A program made the translations under genes and the position numbers. Of a stretch of 64,000 bases of DNA, positions 1 through 7,990 are shown in pieces. The notes beneath the pieces were generated by a model, which made no database searches, was not told the origin of the DNA, and was given only the letters and a program-made list of their open reading frames with translations. The DNA comes from an uncultured Caldisericota bacterium. Lineage in GTDB: Bacteria; Caldisericota; Caldisericia; Cryosericales; Cryosericaceae. Where the stretch lies: contig CAIQIK010000049.1 in the NCBI GenBank assembly GCA_903871855.1, positions 31,612-95,611 of the forward strand, given 5' to 3'. Positions within the stretch are counted from its first letter, which is position 1. Each line of letters starts with the position of its first letter.

Positions 1-152
1 TCTACTTCTGGCACAACCTGAGCATTTCCCATGAAGCCAAAACGTGCCTCAGAAGGAGCAATCAGACCGAATGCAGCTCCTGGAATGACTCCTTCTTTAA
101 TGTATTCTTGAAGTCTCTTCTCCAGGAATTTGACTCTTTCGCCTAGAATCAC
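1..152 (-). CDS. serine hydrolase (beta-lactamase/class C family), N-terminal part only
   Basis: The reading frame enters from the left window edge, so only about 50 N-terminal residues are present. The start is taken as GTG because an AGGAGG box sits 8 nt upstream; an in-frame ATG at 179 is the alternative, but that box would then lie inside the gene. The visible peptide has an amphipathic helix followed by 'GVIPGAAFGLI' and 'FGFMGNAQVVPE', the usual opening of serine beta-lactamase-like hydrolases (penicillin-binding protein fold). The catalytic SxxK lies beyond the window. It follows a nanE remnant by a few bases, so it was probably the last gene of the amino-sugar operon. Family call is moderately sure; substrate unknown. 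Confidence 0.6.
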   Translation of the reverse strand, partial: MILGERVKFLEKRLQEYIKEGVIPGAAFGLIAPSEARFGFMGNAQVVPEV

Positions 153-183
153 CTGATGATCCTCCTCTTGCCTCCTCATTGTA

Positions 184-273
184 TCACCCCGTAATCACTT
201 CAGGTCTCCTGGTCGCTGCGCCTACAACTACAGCATGTGCTCCTGATTCAATTGCATTTATTGTTTCAATGCT
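184..273 (-). pseudogene. nanE: 3' remnant of nanE (N-acetylmannosamine-6-phosphate 2-epimerase)
   Basis: About 30 codons on the minus strand, ending at TGA 184-186, read 'IESGAHAVVVGAATRRPEVI', which matches the C-terminal phosphate-binding strand and tail of NanE (ManNAc-6-P to GlcNAc-6-P epimerase). No start codon or other NanE sequence precedes it: the frame runs straight into the 3' end of the PTS IIA gene in another frame. A deletion that joined the IIA gene to the last codons of nanE would explain this. The protein cannot be functional. Moderately confident, because the match is short but characteristic. Confidence 0.55.
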
Positions 274-665
274 TGACGCATTATTGCGCTCAAACTCTGG
301 ATAGACTCCTTACCTGCATTCATGGCCATTTCTGCAACGTCGGCCAGCGCCATGTCGTTTCGGACAGCCAGAATCTCAAGGATCATCGGCAGGTTCACGC
401 CTGCAATGATTTCTACACGGTCGCTGACGAGGTACGCCGCGGCATTGGAAGGAGACGCTCCCAGCATATCCACGAACAACAGCGAGCCCGAACCCGTGTC
501 TGTTTTGTCAACTGCCGTCTGAATGCGTTGCTTGAGTTCTTCGATGCTGTCTCCCTCACGAAGGGCTACGCTCTCGAACTGCTCCTGAGGTCCTGCAATG
601 AGCATGACAGCGCTTGCAATGCCATCGGCAAGCTCCCCGTGAGTTACGACGACGATTCCAATCAT
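258..665 (-). CDS. PTS mannose-family IIA component
   Basis: A 135-residue protein with the mannose-class EIIA fold. 'MIGIVVVTHGELADG' places the phospho-acceptor His at residue 9. The middle 'VDMLGASPSNAA' and 'INLPMILE'-like strand (here 'GVNLPMILEIL') are typical. It takes phosphate from HPr and passes it to a IIB domain in the cytoplasm. It lies 66 bp downstream of the fused IIC-IID gene on the same strand. No IIB gene or domain is seen nearby, which every mannose-family permease needs; the gene may have been lost in the deletion that left the nanE tail, or IIB may be encoded elsewhere. Function of the domain is clear, sugar unknown (amino sugar likely from neighbours). Confidence 0.88.
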   Translation of the reverse strand: MIGIVVVTHGELADGIASAVMLIAGPQEQFESVALREGDSIEELKQRIQTAVDKTDTGSGSLLFVDMLGASPSNAAAYLVSDRVEIIAGVNLPMILEILAVRNDMALADVAEMAMNAGKESIQSLSAIMRQALKQ

Positions 666-731
666 GATAGGTCCTTTCCACTCCCGGGCCGCGTACGCGG
701 CCCGGGATAACGTTTCGGTATGAAAATGAGA

Positions 732-2351
732 CTACAGAATCTTGAAAGCTCCCAGAATGATGCCGGCGGCGACCAGAAGAAGCAGAACCTGAACAGTTGT
801 CCAATGCTTCTTCTTCAGCAGCCAATAGACAGTGAACGTAACAGCCAGGGGCAACATATACGGAAGGATCTTGTCCAAGATACTCTGGATAGTGATGGTC
901 TCGACGACCTCTTTCCCCCCTGCGTCTACGACCTTCTTGATGATCGCGAGAGGAGTCGCCACTTTCGCCAGAATGCTCGGGATGAAACCACCCATGATGA
1001 ACAGGGCCGCTGTGCTGGCTATCTCGATGACACGAGTGATAGCGCCGCTGCTGACCTGCCGTACAAGGCCGAGACCCTGCTTGTAGCCGACCCAGAAGCC
1101 AGGGATCCTCACGAACAACCAGATGAGGCCAAGGATCACGATGAGCCCAGCCCCCCAGACACTGCCACGGAGAGCCAGCGACGCTGCAAACACGCCGAAG
1201 AGAGGATTCAGCAAAACACCCATGACGGTGTCGCCGATGGCTGCGCAGGGACCCATAAGGGAAACCTTCAGGCTGTCTCCTACCTCGGGCTGCCTCACTT
1301 CCTCAAGGGCACAGTCGGCACCGAAAATTGTCGGCCCACCGACAGCGGGGTTGGTGTTGTAGAACACCATATGACGCTTGAGAGCTGCGAAGTATTCATC
1401 CTTCTTCGGATACACCTTCTTGAGGATGGGCGCAATGGACCAAGCATAGCCAAGACCCATCATGCGCTCATAGTTCCAGGAAAGCTGCAGAGTCAGGTTG
1501 TGCCGCCACATGGCCTTGACGAGATCGCCATGTGTGACAGGACTCGTGATTCCGCCACCCTTTGCAGCGACGGCTTCTTCAGCCTGCTGCTCACCAGCCT
1601 CGACGGGCTTGAGCGAGAAGTAGATTATCGCCACCGCCAAGGCAGCCAACGCGATACCTACGAGTGGAACATTCAGGTATGCGAACATGACGAAGCCCAG
1701 AACGAAGAACGACCACCACCGCTCGATAGGCAGGAAGGTCAGTAGGATGCCAAAGCCGAGCGCAGGAAGAATATGCCCCATGGTGCCAAGACCACGATTC
1801 AACCACGCAGGAATATTCTTGATGAGGGTCTGGATAGGGCCTGAGCCGAGCCACACAGCAAGGAAGACAGGGATGGCACGAGCGAGACCCCATGTAAGCT
1901 GAGCAAAGAGATGCCACCGTGTGAGAGCGGCATCGTCTTGCTTCTCCACGGCACGGTCTGCTCCATGCATAAACACAGTGTTCACGGAACGAACGAGGAC
2001 ATCGAGCTGAGTCATCAACAGCGCGACAGGGACTGCAATAGCTATACCAGTTGCCATTGCCTCTCCCTGGGGTAGCTTGGACAGTGCAGCGAAGGCTGTG
2101 CCGATGATAGCACCCATACTGTACTCGGGCATCGACGCACCACCGTATGTTACCGTCATACCGAGCGACATCAGTTCCAGAGTACCACCGATGGCAAGAC
2201 CCAGCGGTATGTTTCCGACAATTGCCCCAACAACCAGCCCGTTGAGGATCGGGTCGGTCCATCGCAAGGTAGCAGCCAAGTTAGCAATCACTCCAACGTA
2301 CGCCCAAATTCCCAGGATCAGTGAAATTCCGATACCATAACCACTATTCAT
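732..2351 (-). CDS. PTS mannose-family permease, IIC-IID fusion
   Basis: A 539-residue membrane protein. Residues 1 to about 260 are IIC: hydrophobic helices, 'GLVVGAIVGNIPLGLAIGG' and 'MSLGMTVTYGGASMPEY'. After a short charged linker near residue 280, the IID part begins ('LVKAMWRHNLTLQLSWNYER'), with 'PILKKVYPKK', 'LMGPCAAIGDTVM' and C-terminal helices. IIC and IID are usually separate polypeptides in this family, so the fusion is unusual but both halves look intact. The start is the ATG at 2351 because AGGAGG lies 8 nt before it; a longer frame upstream lacks such a site. Transcription is probably controlled from the region holding a LacI-type operator about 150 bp upstream. Confidence 0.88.
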   Translation of the reverse strand: MNSGYGIGISLILGIWAYVGVIANLAATLRWTDPILNGLVVGAIVGNIPLGLAIGGTLELMSLGMTVTYGGASMPEYSMGAIIGTAFAALSKLPQGEAMATGIAIAVPVALLMTQLDVLVRSVNTVFMHGADRAVEKQDDAALTRWHLFAQLTWGLARAIPVFLAVWLGSGPIQTLIKNIPAWLNRGLGTMGHILPALGFGILLTFLPIERWWSFFVLGFVMFAYLNVPLVGIALAALAVAIIYFSLKPVEAGEQQAEEAVAAKGGGITSPVTHGDLVKAMWRHNLTLQLSWNYERMMGLGYAWSIAPILKKVYPKKDEYFAALKRHMVFYNTNPAVGGPTIFGADCALEEVRQPEVGDSLKVSLMGPCAAIGDTVMGVLLNPLFGVFAASLALRGSVWGAGLIVILGLIWLFVRIPGFWVGYKQGLGLVRQVSSGAITRVIEIASTAALFIMGGFIPSILAKVATPLAIIKKVVDAGGKEVVETITIQSILDKILPYMLPLAVTFTVYWLLKKKHWTTVQVLLLLVAAGIILGAFKIL

Positions 2352-2503
2352 TGACTGAACCTCCTCGTCAGGATACCTTGGTATCTTTAAGAAAACGTCA
2401 GCCGGTCTTTCACATCTCACTCATCAGAGCCCAAGAAGCGCTTGCGCGCTACTGTACTCCACAATCACCTCCTGCTCGCATGCCCTTCACCACCAACAGA
2501 CAG

Positions 2504-2519
2504 CTGCAATCGATTGCAG
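2504..2519. promoter_or_regulatory. LacI-family operator (perfect 16-bp palindrome)
   Basis: The sequence CTGCAATCGATTGCAG is a perfect palindrome and contains TGCAATCGATTGCA, which fits the LacI/GalR operator pattern TGnAAnCGnTTnCA with its central CG at every fixed position. It sits in the 260-bp gap between the isomerase gene and the IIC-IID gene, about 150 bp upstream of the latter's start. The likely role is sugar-responsive control of the PTS genes. No LacI-family regulator is encoded in the window, so the regulator is elsewhere. The rest of this gap has no gene I can support. Confidence 0.6.
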
Positions 2520-2613
2520 TCTCTCATGGCAAGAATCATGAAAGCAACAACAAATGCATTCTGGCGCAGTCCCTTAAAATTTACAATAGCCACATCGATT
2601 TCTGTGCTGTGGC

Positions 2614-3696
2614 TCAAGGATGATGAGTGCCCACATCCGGGTTGCCGGCAGGACGTTCGCCGTCTTGGACGAGACTGACCTTGTGCAGAAAACGGGGTTT
2701 GTCCGGGTTCAGCTTACGTGCAATCGAGAGGCTGTATGCAAACAATTGCGCGAACAGGGCGTTCTCCAGTGGATAGACAGTCGGGTCAGCATCGGGAATG
2801 CGAAACGCAATGTCACCAAACTGCAAGGCTCTATCACTGTCGGAGACCACCAGCACATGAGCACGCGTCGACTTGATGCGCTCCAGAACTGCTATGTTGA
2901 GATCCAGACATGCGTCGTTTGGGGCAAACATGATGACAGGCAGATCTGGATTGAGGACAGCCAGCGGCCCATGGATAAGGTCAACCGAGGAGAGGCCCTG
3001 CGCATTGATATAGCACGTCTCCTTCAGCTTCAGGGCGCCCTCCAGGGCATTCGCGTAGCAATAGCCTGTGCCCAGCACGACAAAATCATCGGTGAACGTG
3101 TAGCGCAGTGCCTGTTGACGCACTTCTTCTTCTCGCTCGACGATACCCCCCAGGCAATCGAGGACTTTACCGATGTCAAAGGTGTCGCCCCGGACGGTGT
3201 GGACAAGAAGCAGGAGTGCCGCCAGTGATGCAGTAAAGGTCTTCGTGGCGGCGACACTAAGCTCGGGTCCCGCCCGCAGAAACAGCGAGTTAGGAGCTAC
3301 TGTCCGATCGAGTGTGCTGCCCTGGACATTCATAACGCCGACGGTGAAGGTACCGTCTTTGACGGCTTGCTCCGCAACCCTGCAAACATCTTCCGTCTCG
3401 CCCGACTGCGAAATGGCGATAACAGCCCCGTGCCGCATGTGGGGAGGCAAGCCGTAGTTCGTGTACAGTGACCCAAGCGCCAGAGCCACGGGAATCCGCA
3501 GGAGCGATTCGATAAGGTACTGGCCGTACATGCACGCATGGTCCGAAGTCCCACGCCCTGATTCGATGACGACGTCAGGGTCGGCGGCGGCAAACCGCTG
3601 CCCGATCCTCTTAATCGACGGCCCTTCGTCGCGTGCAAGGCGCTCGAGCACTGAGACTGTCTCACGCACTTCCTGGATCATCAGCTGCTGTTCCAC
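2614..3696 (-). CDS. SIS-domain sugar-phosphate isomerase/deaminase (NagB-II/GlmS isomerase-like)
   Basis: A 360-residue protein with two sugar-isomerase (SIS) domains. Domain 1 has 'ESGRGTSDHA' and 'ISQSGETEDV' (phosphate-binding Ser/Thr loop) and 'GPELSVAATKTFTASLAALL'; domain 2 has 'GTGYCYANALEGALKLKE', and the C-terminus keeps the 'LNPDKPRFLHKVSLV' tail typical of this group. These proteins act on glucosamine- or fructosamine-phosphates, often as an alternative glucosamine-6-P deaminase. The GTG start has GGGAGGG 5 nt upstream. Position upstream of a PTS permease suggests it converts the phosphorylated amino sugar to fructose-6-P. Exact substrate is inference. Confidence 0.82.
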   Translation of the reverse strand: MEQQLMIQEVRETVSVLERLARDEGPSIKRIGQRFAAADPDVVIESGRGTSDHACMYGQYLIESLLRIPVALALGSLYTNYGLPPHMRHGAVIAISQSGETEDVCRVAEQAVKDGTFTVGVMNVQGSTLDRTVAPNSLFLRAGPELSVAATKTFTASLAALLLLVHTVRGDTFDIGKVLDCLGGIVEREEEVRQQALRYTFTDDFVVLGTGYCYANALEGALKLKETCYINAQGLSSVDLIHGPLAVLNPDLPVIMFAPNDACLDLNIAVLERIKSTRAHVLVVSDSDRALQFGDIAFRIPDADPTVYPLENALFAQLFAYSLSIARKLNPDKPRFLHKVSLVQDGERPAGNPDVGTHHP

Positions 3697-3710
3697 TGAT
3701 CCCTCCCTGT

Positions 3711-3960
3711 CACATCAAAAGCGCACGCAGCCCGTCGATGGCAGTATCCCGTAACCGTTCGCTCTCACCTCTGGCGATAGAAACGTGTACTCATGTCGCC
3801 GACAGCCCCATTGAGGAACACAGGCATTGTGACGGACGGCTTGAGGCGAGGTATGATCCTGACGGCAAACACTGGCAAGTCCGCGCTGTACAAGTGGTTC
3901 TCTTCATGAAGAACGGTCGGGTGGCAGTCGAGATTGTAGATCACCGCGCTACCGGCGGAT
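3711..3960 (-). pseudogene. C-terminal remnant of a neutral/alkaline ceramidase-like gene
   Basis: On the minus strand the peptide 'NLDCHPTVLHEENHLYSAD', then 'MPVFLNGAVGDMSTRFYRQ', matches the core of neutral ceramidase-like hydrolases (the conserved CHPTVL...YSADxP and FLNGAxGDxSTR segments). The frame hits a stop at 3765, and the following sequence 'ESERLRDTAIDGLRAL' continues the family pattern in a shifted frame to a TGA at 3711. The N-terminal two thirds are missing. So this is a frameshifted and truncated gene, which probably stood at the head of the amino-sugar operon. The left boundary near 3960 is approximate because it runs into the end of the small membrane-protein gene. Confidence 0.55.
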
Positions 3961-4222
3961 GCCTCGAAGAACGCCAGGACCGCCACGCAGGCATTACACG
4001 GAGCATGATGTACCACGCGAGACCGACACCGATCACAACGTACCCTAGAATCCTTCCGCTGGGAACCATCGATAGAAGAGCTCCCGCCAACACTACCAGC
4101 ACCGCCATGAAGAGACGCTTCGTGGTATTGTCCATCGTCGACCAAGTCTGTCGTGTGCCGGGTTCCAAACCGTGCCAGCCTTTCTGTGCCGGCGTGCCGG
4201 TCTTGTTCTTGTGTTCACCCAT
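3941..4222 (-). CDS. small two-helix membrane protein, function unknown
   Basis: A 93-residue protein with a hydrophilic N-terminus (residues 1-30), then 'LFMAVLVVLAGALLSMV' and 'ILGYVVIGVGLAWYIMLRVM', two predicted membrane helices, and a basic tail. The ATG at 4222 has GGAGG 7 nt upstream, which is the main reason to believe the gene. Its last codons overlap the ceramidase remnant, so the native C-terminus may have been replaced. I do not recognise the family. Confidence 0.5.
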   Translation of the reverse strand: MGEHKNKTGTPAQKGWHGLEPGTRQTWSTMDNTTKRLFMAVLVVLAGALLSMVPSGRILGYVVIGVGLAWYIMLRVMPAWRSWRSSRHPPVAR

Positions 4223-4397
4223 TCCTGGTTCCTCCACAATCAACAACCATGAATCTGTCACTATCGTGGTCCGAATTGGCCAAAAAGCAAGGGAGTGCAA
4301 TATCGCCTAGAATCTTCCTATCGATCACGCAGCCATCGCCATGACGCTCAGGCAAGGCAAGACCGGCAAGCGTCACGACGTTGGTGAAGAGCCCGAG

Positions 4398-4748
4398 CTA
4401 GGCCAGCACCAGGTTGACATCGCCAAACTGCAGGCACACATGTGCGAGCGTCACGATAAAGTACAGACGCTTCTGGTCGTTCATGCCGACAACTACACAC
4501 GAACCAAGCTTTGATGTGCGGCCGATGTCCTTGTACTTCCGATAGTCGATATATGGCTTGCCTCCGCGTACCACAACGGGTCCGCACTGCCCGAACGTGG
4601 CACCGGTATATTCACGCATGCCCACGTACGAGCGAAGGTTCGCTTCAGACGAAACTCGTAGTGCCAAAGCGACTGCAAGATTCCACGCGTACAGCGCAAT
4701 CTGCCCTACAGTCAGCGCCGCGACGCGAAGTCCCCTCCGGAAAACGAG
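4398..4748 (-). pseudogene. possible decayed membrane-protein gene
   Basis: An open minus-strand stretch of 116 codons between two stops lacks a convincing start. It encodes hydrophobic and mixed segments ('GLRVAALTVGQIALYAWNL', then 'MREYTGATFGQCGPVVVRGG'). Past the TAG at 4398 the same frame continues with protein-like sequence ('LGLFTNVVTLAGLALPER') to about 4300, as if an in-frame stop had broken a gene. No family is recognised and no ribosome binding site is seen. Apart from this, 4223-5044 holds nothing I can support. Confidence 0.27.
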
Positions 4749-5044
4749 TCAGACGACCGTCATGGACCTGGCACACACGGGCGACGCTGGCACACACAAG
4801 AGTATCAATATGACTAGACCACACAACGGTTTTCGAGAGAAGATCCTGAGTCTGTGCATCAGTTCACAACAAATCCGGCGCTAACAGTTGTCACGGGGAT
4901 TTTAGACAGCCGAGCCTCCATATGTTCCGCCTTCCCGCTTGTCAGGACATTTGCCCCGGCGCTAGACCGCTGGAAGCACGGTGGACCACCTGCACACGTC
5001 AGATTTCGACTTTACAGAGAAGGTTTAGCGGATACCATGGACGT

Positions 5045-7990
5045 ATGCTGACAGCAGGTAGAGCACGAAGAGCAACTTCAGTGAATACTGGTCGTTCTGT
5101 GGGCCAAGGGGCACTCGGAACGCGGTATGCTCTGCGTTGCGCAGTTGGGCTTGTTACCATCGCAGTTCTTTTTCTCGGATGGGCGCCCCGGGTCTGTGCC
5201 GCCACTTCGGCCCCGCCTCCTCCCGAGCTGGTGGTCGCCGCAAACATCTACGAACCCTTCGTTTTTCAGCGTGACGGCCAGCTGGTCGGATTCGACGTCG
5301 ATCTTGTGAATCTCATTGCCTCACTCAACGGCTGGAATGTTCGATACGAAACGATGACCTTCCCCGACGAACTACAGCGCATCGAGAACGGCACCGTGGA
5401 TCTGGGCATCGGATCGATCTTCTGGACCAGTGATCGCGCTTCCCGTTTCGCTTTTACCAATTCATACCTGAACTCCGGCCTCGTCCTTGTCACGCCAGTC
5501 AGTAGTGACATCCATTACCCACGCGATCTCGGGGGCCATCGTGTCGCCGTCAAGACAGGAACGGCTTCTGACGATTATGTCGCGAGCCTGGGCAATCGCT
5601 ACGGGCAAGTGCAGGTCGAGCGCTATGTATTGCCTAAAGGTGTCATTGCTGCAGTCGCCGGTGGTCAGGCCGATGCCGCTGTTCACGATTACCTCAATGC
5701 TCAGTTTCTCATCAGCGAGCTCTACCAGGGGGACCTCGTCATCCAGAAGGGAAACCTGTTCATGCCTTTCCTCGACGGGCGCCGCCCCGTGGCATACCCA
5801 GCGGCCCGGAACATGCTTCCACTGCTGCCCCAGTTCAACGCGACATTGGCAGAGGTGCGACGCAGTGGCCTGTTGACACAGCTGGAGACAAAATGGTTTG
5901 GCGCCACGATTTCCTATTACACCATCAGCGACCGGTTGAAAACGACGTTGCTGGTGCTCGGGGGCATCATGGTTGTGTTGTTTGCCATCTACCTCGTGTC
6001 TTCACGTGAACACGCGGCACGCGCCGCCCATGACCGGGCTGCCTACTATCAGCAACTGTTTGCAGCAGTTCCGGAACCAGCCTTGCTCGTGAACAGTGCA
6101 GACGGACAGCTGCGTATCGAGGCCGTCAACGGAGCCCTCCGTTCGCTTCTTGCTAGAGAGGACTCTGACCTGCTTGGCGTCACCTTGGGGTCCATCATGT
6201 CCATCGGACAGACAGATGTGTCAAAAACTCTGACGTCTCTACTGGACCGAAGCCTTACATCAGCGCGGTGGCAGCTTGTCGCATCCGATAGATCCCTCAT
6301 CCCTGTGGAAGTCATGAGGTCGAATCTGCCGGCTCCCAGTAAACGCATGCTCATCGTCGCCCGCGACCTGCGAGATCAACTCAAGGCCGAACAGACCGTT
6401 CGCACGGCATACGAGCAGTATCACACCCTGTTCGACAAAGCCCCCGATCCCATTCTGATCATCAGCAACCACGCCATTACACAAGCTAACACGGCCGCGG
6501 CGCGAGTGCTCGGCACCACAACCGAACGGTTGACCGGAAGAACCATCCCCGACATTAGTCCCGCAATGCAACCTGACGGTCGTCCATCTGCCGACGCCAT
6601 GCACGCGTTCGAAGGCCAAGCCCTTGCCGGTCAGGCACAGCGGTTTGCCTGGGTTTTTGTCGCCGATGACGGCCGTCAGGTCGTCTGTGAGGCTTCCCTG
6701 CAATCTATACCATCTGCCGGGGCTTCTGTTGTCCAGGGTATTTTCCGGGACGTCACAGAACAGCGACTCGCAGAGGAACGAGCGCGACAGCTGGAAAGAG
6801 AGCTTTTGCAGTCACAGAAGATGGATGCGGTCGGAAGACTCGCAGGGGGAATCGCCCACGACTTCAACAACATTATGGGCGGGATCATGGGACATGCGTC
6901 GCTGCTCAGGGTCGACGCGACGGAGGGGACTGAACTCTATCAGGGACTGGACACCATCGAACGCGCCGCCAGGCGCGCCGCTGAACTAACGCATCGGTTG
7001 CTGTCCTTCTCGCGCAAGGGAACGCCGACTATCGCCGACGTTGATGTCGGTGGGGTTCTGGCAGATACGCTCTCGATCGCTATGCCGGGCTTCGACAAAC
7101 GCACTACTCTGGTACAGAACATCTCTCCAGACTTGGCTTACGTTCCCGGTGATCGGACTCAGCTGGAAGAGGCCATCCTGAACCTGGTCATTAATGCTCG
7201 CGACGCCATGGGACACAAGGGCGGCGTGCTTACCGTTGACGCCTGTAATGTTATCATCGACGAATCCTTCTGCACCACCCACGGCGTTCCTGTTCTGCGA
7301 GACGGCAACTACGTGCAGATAAAGGTGTCAGACACCGGTTGCGGCCTATCCCCTGAGGTCAGGGACCGTTTGTTCGAACCATTCTTCACGACGCGGCCTG
7401 AAGGAACCGGGTTGGGACTCTCCATCGTCTGGCGTGTCGTGCACGATCACGGTGGAACCATTACGGTGACTTCCGCGCCAAACCAGGGAACGACGTTCAT
7501 CCTGTACCTTCCGGCTGTCTCCCGGGCCGAAGCACAGGGAAAAGCTCACCAGGCACCTGTCTCCGGTTCGCTGCCACGGTCTGTCCGGGGAGAATCGGTG
7601 CTCATCGTGGACGACGAGGAAGTTATCCGAAGTGTTGCTGTCAAGGTCCTCTCCGGTCTCGGATATCACGTTACCGACAGCTCCGATCCGCTGGACGCAC
7701 TCGCCGTCTACAAAGATTCATGGCAGTCCATCGACCTGGTCCTGATCGACATGATGATGCCGCATATGAATGGCAGGGATTTGTTCGAGAAACTTCGTGA
7801 GATCAACCCGTCGGTGGCCGCAATTCTGATGTCCGGCTACGATGCGACCGACACCTCCGCCGGTAGTACAGGCTTCATAGCCTTCATCCCGAAACCCTAC
7901 ACGCTTCAGGAACTGGCCACGCGCGTGCGTCAGTCTTTGTCCACTCCGGCCGCTCGGGCGTCCAGCCCATCGGAGAAACCGACAGTCTGA
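5045..7990 (+). CDS. hybrid sensor histidine kinase with extracellular solute-binding domain
   Basis: About 980 residues. In order: a signal/membrane segment ('VGLVTIAVLFLGWAP', nt 5148-5195), a family-3 solute-binding domain (nt 5227-5900; 'VAANIYEPFVF', 'GFDVDLVNLIA', 'DLGIGSIFWT'), a membrane helix (nt 5943-5999), two PAS domains (nt 6040-6760), a dimerisation/phospho-acceptor helix with 'GGIAHDFNNIMGG' (His near nt 6856), an ATPase domain ('NLVINARDAMG', 'DTGCGLS', 'GTGLGLSIVW') and a C-terminal receiver domain ('VLIVDDEEVIRS', acceptor Asp in 'LVLIDMMMPHMNG'). It probably senses an amino acid or similar ligand outside the cell, BvgS-like. No strong ribosome site decides the start; GTG 5081 and 5099 are alternatives. 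The last 61 bp overlap the convergent MFS gene. Confidence 0.85.
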   Translation: MLTAGRARRATSVNTGRSVGQGALGTRYALRCAVGLVTIAVLFLGWAPRVCAATSAPPPPELVVAANIYEPFVFQRDGQLVGFDVDLVNLIASLNGWNVRYETMTFPDELQRIENGTVDLGIGSIFWTSDRASRFAFTNSYLNSGLVLVTPVSSDIHYPRDLGGHRVAVKTGTASDDYVASLGNRYGQVQVERYVLPKGVIAAVAGGQADAAVHDYLNAQFLISELYQGDLVIQKGNLFMPFLDGRRPVAYPAARNMLPLLPQFNATLAEVRRSGLLTQLETKWFGATISYYTISDRLKTTLLVLGGIMVVLFAIYLVSSREHAARAAHDRAAYYQQLFAAVPEPALLVNSADGQLRIEAVNGALRSLLAREDSDLLGVTLGSIMSIGQTDVSKTLTSLLDRSLTSARWQLVASDRSLIPVEVMRSNLPAPSKRMLIVARDLRDQLKAEQTVRTAYEQYHTLFDKAPDPILIISNHAITQANTAAARVLGTTTERLTGRTIPDISPAMQPDGRPSADAMHAFEGQALAGQAQRFAWVFVADDGRQVVCEASLQSIPSAGASVVQGIFRDVTEQRLAEERARQLERELLQSQKMDAVGRLAGGIAHDFNNIMGGIMGHASLLRVDATEGTELYQGLDTIERAARRAAELTHRLLSFSRKGTPTIADVDVGGVLADTLSIAMPGFDKRTTLVQNISPDLAYVPGDRTQLEEAILNLVINARDAMGHKGGVLTVDACNVIIDESFCTTHGVPVLRDGNYVQIKVSDTGCGLSPEVRDRLFEPFFTTRPEGTGLGLSIVWRVVHDHGGTITVTSAPNQGTTFILYLPAVSRAEAQGKAHQAPVSGSLPRSVRGESVLIVDDEEVIRSVAVKVLSGLGYHVTDSSDPLDALAVYKDSWQSIDLVLIDMMMPHMNGRDLFEKLREINPSVAAILMSGYDATDTSAGSTGFIAFIPKPYTLQELATRVRQSLSTPAARASSPSEKPTV

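Noticed and set aside
2556..2616. Terminator after the isomerase gene (GCCACA...TGTGGC hairpin)
   Set aside because: The stem is only 6 bp with a 13-nt loop and no proper T-tract, too weak to call.
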